Source: Pseudomonadota bacterium
Lineage (GTDB): Bacteria; Pseudomonadota; Alphaproteobacteria; Rhizobiales; Tepidamorphaceae
Length of the DNA: 5,868 nucleotides
Assembly: GCA_023435545.1 (NCBI GenBank)
Contig: JAEYRQ010000612.1
Location: 1-5,868 of the forward strand
Reading direction: 5' to 3'
Below the pieces are notes generated by a model. The model had not been told where the DNA came from, searched no databases, and was given only the letters and a program-made list of their open reading frames with translations. The stretch's first letter is position 1, and every line of letters starts with the position of its first letter. Of this stretch, positions 1 to 5,120 are shown piece after piece. Made by a program: the position numbers and the translations under genes.

Positions 1-653
1 ACATTGGCTGCGGGCTGGGCGGCATCGACCGCCATATCGCCGGCCGCTTCCCTGTGGCCGAGGTCATCGGGGTCGATGTCGAGGCGCCTTTGATCGAGGA
101 GGCGCGGCGGATGACGGCGGGCACGCCTGTCGCCGAAAGGGTCCGGTTCGAGCACGTCAGCCCCGGGCCGCTGCCGTGTCCGGACGAGAGCTTCGGCGTC
201 GTGTTCTCCAAGGATTCGATTCTGCACGTCCCCGACAAGGCGGCGCTCGCCCGCGACATCTTCCGGGTATTGAGGCGAGGGGGCGTGTTCGCGGCCAGCG
301 ACTGGCTGAGCGGCCGCGAGGGGCCGCCGTCCGACGACATGGTCCGATACCTGGAGGCGGAGGGGCTGGGCTTCGTGCTGGCGACCGCCGATCACTACCG
401 CGCGGCGCTGGAGGGTGCGGGGTTCGAGGATGCCCACTTTATCGACCGCAACCCCTGGTATCGCGACCTTGCCGTGCGGGAGGAGGCCGACCTCGCCGGT
501 CCGTTGCGCGCGCGGGCGATTGCGATGACCTGTCCGGACTTCGTGGCCGGGCAGCTCGAGGTTTGGAGGACCATGCGGATCGTGCTTGACAGCGGCGAGC
601 TGCGGCCCACGCATATCAGGGCGAAAAAGCCTGCCGGAGGGCCGGCCTGTTGA
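1..653 (+). CDS. SAM-dependent methyltransferase, phosphoethanolamine N-methyltransferase-like (5' truncated by window edge)
   Basis: The reading frame is open from base 3 to the TGA at 651-653, giving 216 residues; the N-terminus, probably about 50 residues, lies outside the window. The visible part opens with the glycine-rich SAM-binding motif I (IGCGLGG), followed by the acidic end of strand 2 (VIGVDVE), a segment reading SKDSILHVPDKAAL and then VLRRGGVFAASDW. This order is that of class I (Rossmann-fold) methyltransferases. The SKDSILHVPDK/LRRGG/SDW pattern closely resembles the second catalytic module of phosphoethanolamine N-methyltransferases (S-R/K-D-T/S-I-L-H-I-x-D-K). Such enzymes methylate small amines in the cytoplasm. 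The methyl acceptor cannot be assigned from sequence; glycine/sarcosine-type or other amine acceptors are alternatives. The stop overlaps the start of the next gene by four bases, so the two are probably translationally coupled. The GTG at 54 is not the true start because motif I lies upstream of it. Confidence 0.88.
   Translation, partial: IGCGLGGIDRHIAGRFPVAEVIGVDVEAPLIEEARRMTAGTPVAERVRFEHVSPGPLPCPDESFGVVFSKDSILHVPDKAALARDIFRVLRRGGVFAASDWLSGREGPPSDDMVRYLEAEGLGFVLATADHYRAALEGAGFEDAHFIDRNPWYRDLAVREEADLAGPLRARAIAMTCPDFVAGQLEVWRTMRIVLDSGELRPTHIRAKKPAGGPAC
636..640 (+). promoter_or_regulatory. Ribosome binding site (GGAGG) supporting a TTG start
   Basis: GGAGG ends nine bases before the TTG at 650, an ideal Shine-Dalgarno spacing. 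The next in-frame ATG, at 671, has no comparable purine-rich stretch in front of it. This site is the reason for choosing TTG as the start of the TetR-family gene. It lies inside the end of the methyltransferase gene. Confidence 0.65.
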
Positions 654-1324
654 GCGCCGAGACAACCGAGATGCCGCACCGCACCGTCCGCCGTGCCGAC
701 AAGAGCCTCCGGCGGCAGGAGCTGATCGACGCCACCATCGATTCGCTCGCCAAGCGCGGCTACGAGGCGACCACCACCGCCGTCGTCGCCGACGGCGCTG
801 GCCTGTCGCGGGGCATCGTCAACTTCCACTTCGAGTCGAAGGAGAAGCTGCTCGTCGCGACGCTGAAGTATCTCTCCGACGAATATCGCGGCCACTGGCG
901 CGGCGCGGTGAAAGCCGCGCCCGAGGACCCGGCGTCGCGGCTCTGGGCGCTTGTCGGTGCCGACTTCGACCGCAAGGTCTGTACCCGTCGCAAGCTCGCC
1001 GCCTGGTGCGCCTTCTGGGGCGAGGCGAAGTCGCGGCCCACCTATCGCGAGCTCTGCAGCGCCAATGACGATGAGTACCAGCAGACCGTGGTCGAGCAGT
1101 GCGCCGCGCTCGCGGGACCCGGCCAGGACGCCGGGCTGCTCGCCCGCGCGATCGTCGCGATGCAGGAAGGCCTCTGGCTGCATCTGATGATGGGTCCGAA
1201 GGAGTTCGGACGCGAGGACGCGCTGAAGGTTGCCCGTGCGCATCTGATGACGGTGTTCCCTCGCCATTTCGGCGCGGATGGACCGCCGGCGAGCGTCGAC
1301 GTGGAGCGGGAGCCGGCCGGATGA
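650..1324 (+). CDS. TetR/AcrR-family transcriptional regulator, BetI-like
   Basis: The protein has 224 residues. The N-terminal DNA-binding domain covers about residues 20-67, with RRQELIDATIDSLAKRGYEA as helix 1 and the helix-turn-helix at about 43-62 (VVADGAGLSRGIVNFHF). This is very like the BetI pattern RRRQLIDAT...AGVSTGIISHYF. The C-terminal half also matches BetI-type ligand domains: AAWCAFWGEAK at 117-127 and EGLWLH at 173-178, compared with AWLAFW and DGLWLR in BetI. BetI itself represses glycine betaine synthesis genes in response to choline. Here the effector is unknown, but a small cationic amine would fit both the family and the neighbours. The TTG start overlaps the upstream stop, and the stop overlaps the acyl-CoA dehydrogenase start (ATGA), so this is an internal operon gene and probably regulates its own operon. 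An ATG at 671 is an alternative start that would remove seven residues. No operator could be identified because the operon promoter is outside the window. Confidence 0.9.
   Translation: MSAETTEMPHRTVRRADKSLRRQELIDATIDSLAKRGYEATTTAVVADGAGLSRGIVNFHFESKEKLLVATLKYLSDEYRGHWRGAVKAAPEDPASRLWALVGADFDRKVCTRRKLAAWCAFWGEAKSRPTYRELCSANDDEYQQTVVEQCAALAGPGQDAGLLARAIVAMQEGLWLHLMMGPKEFGREDALKVARAHLMTVFPRHFGADGPPASVDVEREPAG
1308..1312 (+). promoter_or_regulatory. Ribosome binding site (GGGAG) for the acyl-CoA dehydrogenase
   Basis: GGGAG ends eight bases before the ATG at 1321, within the end of the regulator gene. Together with the ATGA overlap it fixes the dehydrogenase start and excludes the longer upstream reading in the same frame. 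Confidence 0.55.
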
Positions 1325-2502
1325 GCTTCCACCTCCCGCAGAGCGCGCTCGGCTGGCAGGCCAGGATCCGCGGCTTCGTCGACGAGGAGCTCATTCCCTG
1401 GGAGGTCGAGGCGGAGATGAACGGCGGGGAGATTCCCGCCGACGTCGCCGCGCGTCACGAAAAGTTGGCGATCGACCTCGGTTTGTCGCGCATGGACGTT
1501 CCGGTGGAGCATGGCGGGCTCGCCGCGCCGATCCTTGACCAGGCGGTCGCCGCCGAGCAGATCGGCCGGGTCACCAACGCGCTCGGCTGGTGCTACCCGG
1601 AAGCGCAGGGCTGGATGTTCGAGGCGTGCAGCCCCGACCAGCTCGAGCGCTTCGTGCTGCCGATGATGCGAGGGAAGCGCCACTTCTGCTACGCGATCAC
1701 CGAGGAGGGGGCGGGTTCCGACGTCGAGGACATCGTCGCCACCGCACGGCGCAACGGCGGCGACTACGTCATCGACGCGGTGAAATGGCATGTCACCAGC
1801 GCCAACCTCGCCGACACGATCCTCGTCCAGGCGAAGATCGCCGGCGGTCCCAACGACGGCGCGCACGGGCTGTTCTTCGTCGAGGCGGATGCGCCCGGCA
1901 TCTCGACCGTCCGCAATCCGGCCTACACCCACACCTATCGCCACCATCATCCGATCCTCAGCTTCGAGGGGGTTCGCATCCCCGCCGCGAACCTGATCGG
2001 TCGCGAGGGCGAGGGCATGGCCTTCACCTATGCCTGGTTCCGCCGCGAGCGGCTGATGATCGCCGCGCGCGCCTGCGGGGCGGCGGAGCGGCTGATAGAG
2101 GAGGCACGCGCGTTCGCTGCCACGCGCATCGTCGGCGGCGTCCCGATCGCCGACCACCAGCTCGTGCAGGCGATGCTGGCGGACTGCGTGGTCGACCTGC
2201 ACGCGGCGAGGCTCGTCACCTATGAGGCGGCGGCCGCGCACGACCGGGGGCTCGATCTCAAGGCGCTGCATGCGCGCTGCTCGGTCGCGAAGCTGCTCGC
2301 CTCTGAAGCCGCGGGCCGGATCGCCGACCGGGCGGTGCAGATCTTCGGCGGGCGCGGCTATATGCGCGAGAACGTCGCCGAGCGATTCCTGAGGGAACTC
2401 AGGGTCGACCGCATCTGGGAAGGGACCAGCGAGATCCAGCGGCTGATCATCGCCAACGGGCTGATGAAGCGCGGGCTCGCCGGAACAATCGGAGCCAACT
2501 GA
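1321..2502 (+). CDS. Acyl-CoA dehydrogenase family protein (FAD-dependent)
   Basis: At 393 residues this is a normal-length acyl-CoA dehydrogenase, an enzyme that oxidises an acyl-CoA thioester to the 2,3-enoyl-CoA and passes electrons to electron-transfer flavoprotein in the cytoplasm. The helical N-terminal domain is at about 1-120. The flavin/substrate signature is YAITEEGAGSDV at 124-135, followed by KWHVTSANLAD at 155-165. The C-terminal helical domain contains QIFGGRGYMREN (340-351) and RVDRIWEGTSEIQRLI (361-376). Glu367 in WEGT aligns with the catalytic base of medium-chain enzymes, so the protein should be active. Two features are less usual: Glu replaces the common Pro in TEPGAGSD, and a histidine-rich stretch THTYRHHH (203-210) sits in the beta domain just before the conserved LSFEGVRIP. 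The substrate is not predictable. The gene overlaps the regulator by four bases, which suggests a dedicated role in the pathway that regulator controls. A butyryl-type or betainyl-CoA substrate is conceivable but unproven. Confidence 0.93.
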   Translation: MSFHLPQSALGWQARIRGFVDEELIPWEVEAEMNGGEIPADVAARHEKLAIDLGLSRMDVPVEHGGLAAPILDQAVAAEQIGRVTNALGWCYPEAQGWMFEACSPDQLERFVLPMMRGKRHFCYAITEEGAGSDVEDIVATARRNGGDYVIDAVKWHVTSANLADTILVQAKIAGGPNDGAHGLFFVEADAPGISTVRNPAYTHTYRHHHPILSFEGVRIPAANLIGREGEGMAFTYAWFRRERLMIAARACGAAERLIEEARAFAATRIVGGVPIADHQLVQAMLADCVVDLHAARLVTYEAAAAHDRGLDLKALHARCSVAKLLASEAAGRIADRAVQIFGGRGYMRENVAERFLRELRVDRIWEGTSEIQRLIIANGLMKRGLAGTIGAN

Positions 2503-2572
2503 CGCATTCAACGACGCCGACGGCCGCGGCGAGAACCACGATAACCGGCCGGATGCCAGACAGACGGACCAG

Positions 2573-2577
2573 AGGAG
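2573..2577 (+). promoter_or_regulatory. Ribosome binding site (AGGAG) for potF
   Basis: AGGAG, within AGAGGAG, ends nine bases before the ATG at 2587 and sets the potF start. The rest of the 84-bp gap after the dehydrogenase stop (2503-2586) holds only short GC palindromes such as CCGGCCGG. It has no T-run and no convincing -35/-10 pair, so potF may be transcribed with the upstream genes. Confidence 0.6.
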
Positions 2578-2586
2578 CCAGGAACG

Positions 2587-3696
2587 ATGACCGCAATCCC
2601 GAAGACGCTTCGGCGGCTGGCGCTTGGCGCCGCCGTCCTGCCCTTCGCCGCTTTCGCCGCCGCAGCCCAGGAGAATGTCGTCCACGTCTACAACTGGGTG
2701 GACTATATCGGCGAGAACACCATCGCCGAGTTCGAGGCCGACACCGGCATCAAGGTGGTCTACGACACCTATGACGCCTCGGAGACGGAGGAGGCCAAGC
2801 TGCTCGCCGGCCGGTCGGGCTACGACGTGGTGCTACACTCGGGCTCGAAGATCCCGGAGTTCGTCGCGGCCGGCATCTTCGAGACGCTCGACAAGTCGAA
2901 GCTGCCGCACTGGCAGCACCTCGATCCGGAAATCCTGAAGGTGCTCGAGGGCTGGGACCCGGGCAACAATTACGGCGTGCCGTACATGTGGGGGACGACC
3001 GGCATCACCTACAACATGGAGATGGTCACCGAGCGGCTCGGCGAGGACGCGCCGTTCGATACGCTCGACATCATCATGACGCCGGAATACGCCGAGAAGG
3101 TCGCCGACTGCGGGATCAGCGTGCTGGACAGCCCGCGCGACGTGATCCCGATGCTGCTGTCCTATCTCGGCAAGGACCCGAACTCCTCCGACCCGGCCGA
3201 CTACGACGCGCTGGTCGAGGCCTTCCTGCCGGTCCGGCAGTACATCAAGACCTTCGACTCCTCCAACTACCTCAACGCGCTGCCGAACAAGGAGGTCTGC
3301 GTCGTCAACAACTGGTCGGGCGACTACGCGACGGCGGCATGGCGTGCCGAGGAGGCGGGCATCGAGATCGAGCTCGCCTACTTCGTACCACAGACCGGCT
3401 CGCCCGCGTGGTTCGACGTGTGGGCGATTCCCGCCGACGCGCCGAACAAGGAGAATGCCTACAAGTTCATCGACTTCCTGCTCAGGCCGCAGGTGATCGC
3501 GGATGCGACCAACTTCACCTACTACGCCAACGCCAACAAGGACGCCGCCGAGTTCGTCGATCCCGATATCCTCGAGGATACGGCCATCTATCCGGACGCG
3601 GAGCTGATGTCGCGGCTGTGGACCAACAAGGTCCTCGACCGACCGGCCGACCGCGCCCGCGTGCGCGCCTGGAGCCGGATGAAGACGGGGCAGTAG
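2587..3696 (+). CDS. potF: Polyamine ABC transporter, periplasmic substrate-binding protein (PotF-type)
   Basis: The 369-residue protein matches E. coli PotF almost end to end in length and motif order. A Sec signal peptide spans about residues 1-27 (basic TLRRLA, hydrophobic core, cleavage near AAA-Q). Family motifs follow: VYNWVDYIGENT (34-45), FEADTGIKVVYD (49-60), LDKSKLP, PYMWGTTGITYN (132-143), LSYLGKDPNSSDPADY, NNWSGDYA (241-248), WFDVWAIPADAPNKENAY and YYANANK. Polyamine-contacting residues known from PotF appear conserved as Trp37, Asp39, Tyr40, Ser85, Ser87, Trp243, Asp246, Asp277 and Tyr313. Cys175 and Cys238 match the PotF cysteine pair. Several other pocket positions differ: Val38 for Ser, Lys88 for Phe, Ser182 for Ala, Asp185 for Glu and Trp275 for Phe. 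Numbering comparisons are made from memory of the E. coli protein. The role is to bind a polyamine-like ligand in the periplasm and deliver it to the PotH/PotI channel. The exact ligand is uncertain. Confidence 0.95.
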   Translation: MTAIPKTLRRLALGAAVLPFAAFAAAAQENVVHVYNWVDYIGENTIAEFEADTGIKVVYDTYDASETEEAKLLAGRSGYDVVLHSGSKIPEFVAAGIFETLDKSKLPHWQHLDPEILKVLEGWDPGNNYGVPYMWGTTGITYNMEMVTERLGEDAPFDTLDIIMTPEYAEKVADCGISVLDSPRDVIPMLLSYLGKDPNSSDPADYDALVEAFLPVRQYIKTFDSSNYLNALPNKEVCVVNNWSGDYATAAWRAEEAGIEIELAYFVPQTGSPAWFDVWAIPADAPNKENAYKFIDFLLRPQVIADATNFTYYANANKDAAEFVDPDILEDTAIYPDAELMSRLWTNKVLDRPADRARVRAWSRMKTGQ

Positions 3697-3957
3697 GCTG
3701 GTGATGAGGGGGCGGAGCAGGGCCGGCGCCATTGGTGCCGCATCCACACCGGTACGCCCCGGACTTGATCCGGGGCCCAGCGGCGGTCCGGCATCGCTGA
3801 CGTCGGGCCTGCCGGCTCGGCCGCTGGGTCCCGGGTCAAGCCCGGGACGTGCGGTCGAGGCTTGTCGAGCCATCGGCGCCCGTCTCACGCCCGGCACGAC
3901 GTGTGCGTCCGGACCGCGCGCCGGCCATCCTCCCGGCGTTCCGGCCAGCGCCCCGCG
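3697..3957 (+). other. potF-potG intergenic region containing a palindromic repeat
   Basis: This 261-bp gap is unusually long for a transporter operon whose other visible junction, potG-potH, is only eight bases. Its core (3752-3852) is a bimodular inverted repeat. Flanks hold smaller dyads, such as GGCGCC-ATT-GGTGCC at 3725-3739 and a GGCT/AGCC stem at 3859-3871. No T-run follows the hairpins, so they do not look like intrinsic terminators. No recognisable promoter or ribosome binding site precedes potG. The region probably acts at the mRNA level by stabilising the upstream potF message or attenuating downstream expression, which would give more binding protein than membrane components. That is inferred from known effects of REP-type elements. 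Confidence 0.7.
3752..3852. repeat. Bimodular palindromic intergenic repeat (REP/BIME- or MITE-like)
   Basis: Two 33-base arms, 3752-3784 and 3820-3852, are reverse complements at 28 of 33 positions. Each arm is also a perfect hairpin on its own: an 8-bp stem 3756-3763/3769-3776 with loop CTTGA, and an 8-bp stem 3828-3835/3841-3848 with loop TCAAG. The inverted symmetry continues inward with CCGGCA at 3788-3793 and TGCCGG at 3810-3815. The element can therefore fold either as two small hairpins or as one long one. The core CCCGGacTTGAtCCGGG type closely resembles short palindromes dispersed in many copies through alphaproteobacterial genomes. Copy number in this genome cannot be judged from one window. 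Confidence 0.82.
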
Positions 3958-5112
3958 ATGACCACCCAGCCCGCATTCCCCGACTATCGCGAGAAGCCGT
4001 GGCTCGATCCGAAGGCGCGGGCGTTCGTCGAGGTGGAGTCCGTCACCCGCAAGTTCGGCGACTTCATCGCGGTAAACGACGTCTCGTTGAAGATCTTCCG
4101 CGGCGAGCTGTTCTGCCTGCTCGGCGGATCGGGTTGCGGCAAGACCACGCTCTTGAGGATGCTCGCCGGCTTCGAGACGCCGACCTCGGGTCGTGTCCTG
4201 ATCGACGGCCAGGACATGACCGGCACGCCGCCCTACGAGCGGCCGGTCAACATGATGTTCCAGTCCTACGCGCTCTTTCCGCATATGAGCGTCGAGCAGA
4301 ATGTCGGCTACGGCCTGAAGCACGAGCGGATGGGCAAGGGCGAGGTCGCCGACCGGGTGCGCGAGATGCTTGAGCTCGTCAAGCTTGAGGGCTACGCCAG
4401 GCGCAAGCCCCACCAGCTCTCCGGCGGACAGCGCCAGCGCGTCGCGCTCGCCCGGGCGCTCGCCAAGAAGCCGAAGCTGCTCCTGCTCGACGAGCCGCTC
4501 GGCGCGCTCGACAAGAAGCTGCGGGAGCAGACGCAGTTCGAGCTGATGAACATCCAGTACAAGGTCGGCGTCACCTTCGTCGTGGTCACCCACGACCAGG
4601 AGGAGGCGATGACGCTGTCGACCCGAATCGCGGTGATGGATCGCGGCGCGATCATGCAGGTCGGCACGCCGACCGACATCTACGAGTATCCGAACTGCCG
4701 TTTCACCGCCGACTTCATCGGCTCGATCAACCTGTTCGAGGGCGTCGTCACCGAGGCCGGCGCCGGCCGGGTGGTGGTGCGCTCGGAGGACCTGGCGGCA
4801 CCGCTCGCCGTCGAGCACACCGCACCGGTGCAACTCGGGGCACCGGTCTCCGTCGCAGTGCGGCCCGAGAAGGTGGCGATCGGCCGCAATCCACCCGCCG
4901 AGACCGGTTACAACGCGGTCGAGGGACAGGTGCTCGATCTCGGCTATTTCGGCGACCGCTCGCTCTACCGCGTTAGGCTCGCGTCGGGGCGGATCGTGCT
5001 GGTCACCCACCAGAACGTGCGCCGGGCGCGCGACGACGAGCGGGTCGTCGACTGGGACGACAGGGTCTGGCTGTCCTGGCCGGCGCGCGCGGCGCTGGTG
5101 CTGACGGAATAG
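3958..5112 (+). CDS. potG: Polyamine ABC transporter, ATP-binding protein (PotG-type)
   Basis: The 384-residue protein powers polyamine import as a cytoplasmic ATPase dimer docked on the permeases. All ABC signatures are intact: Walker A GGSGCGKTT (56-64), Q-loop Gln102 in MMFQSYALFPHMSVEQN, signature LSGGQRQRVALARALA (154-169), Walker B LLLLDEP with Glu179, D-loop GALD and H-loop His212 in VVTHDQEEAM. The C-terminal part (about 250-384) carries the regulatory TOBE region, including FIGSINLFEG, VAVRPEKVAIG and VLDLGYFGDRSLYRV. The length and the YALFPHMSVEQN and GALDKKLRE stretches match PotG more closely than PotA, and gene order potF-G-H agrees. The ATG at 3958 is chosen because it gives a PotG-like N-terminus. 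It has no visible Shine-Dalgarno sequence. The frame also stays open upstream to a TTG at 3862, which would add 32 low-complexity, Arg/Ser-rich residues from the repeat flank and is unlikely. A separate open frame ends in the ATGA at this start. Confidence 0.95.
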   Translation: MTTQPAFPDYREKPWLDPKARAFVEVESVTRKFGDFIAVNDVSLKIFRGELFCLLGGSGCGKTTLLRMLAGFETPTSGRVLIDGQDMTGTPPYERPVNMMFQSYALFPHMSVEQNVGYGLKHERMGKGEVADRVREMLELVKLEGYARRKPHQLSGGQRQRVALARALAKKPKLLLLDEPLGALDKKLREQTQFELMNIQYKVGVTFVVVTHDQEEAMTLSTRIAVMDRGAIMQVGTPTDIYEYPNCRFTADFIGSINLFEGVVTEAGAGRVVVRSEDLAAPLAVEHTAPVQLGAPVSVAVRPEKVAIGRNPPAETGYNAVEGQVLDLGYFGDRSLYRVRLASGRIVLVTHQNVRRARDDERVVDWDDRVWLSWPARAALVLTE

Positions 5113-5120
5113 GCGCGTCC

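Noticed and set aside
54..56. GTG as start codon of the first gene
   Set aside because: The same frame is open back to base 3 and encodes the SAM-binding motif IGCGLGG upstream of this codon, so the gene is truncated by the window edge and not started here.
2503..2586. Separate promoter or terminator between the dehydrogenase and potF
   Set aside because: A TTCAAC near 2507 and GATAAC near 2540 are about 27 bases apart, too far for a sigma-70 promoter. GC palindromes there lack a following T-run.
3756..3776. Intrinsic terminator after potF
   Set aside because: The hairpins in the gap are strong, but none is followed by a T-rich tract, and potG and potH continue the same operon downstream.
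3862..3957. Extended potG N-terminus from TTG 3862 or GTG 3901
   Set aside because: The extra residues are Arg/Ser-rich, derive from repeat flank, have no counterpart in PotG and have no ribosome binding site.
3701..3961. 86-codon frame across the potF-potG gap as a real protein gene
   Set aside because: Its translation is Pro/Gly/Ser/Arg-rich and comes mostly from the palindromic repeat, as typical spurious repeat ORFs do. It is kept only as a possible translational bridge in the findings.
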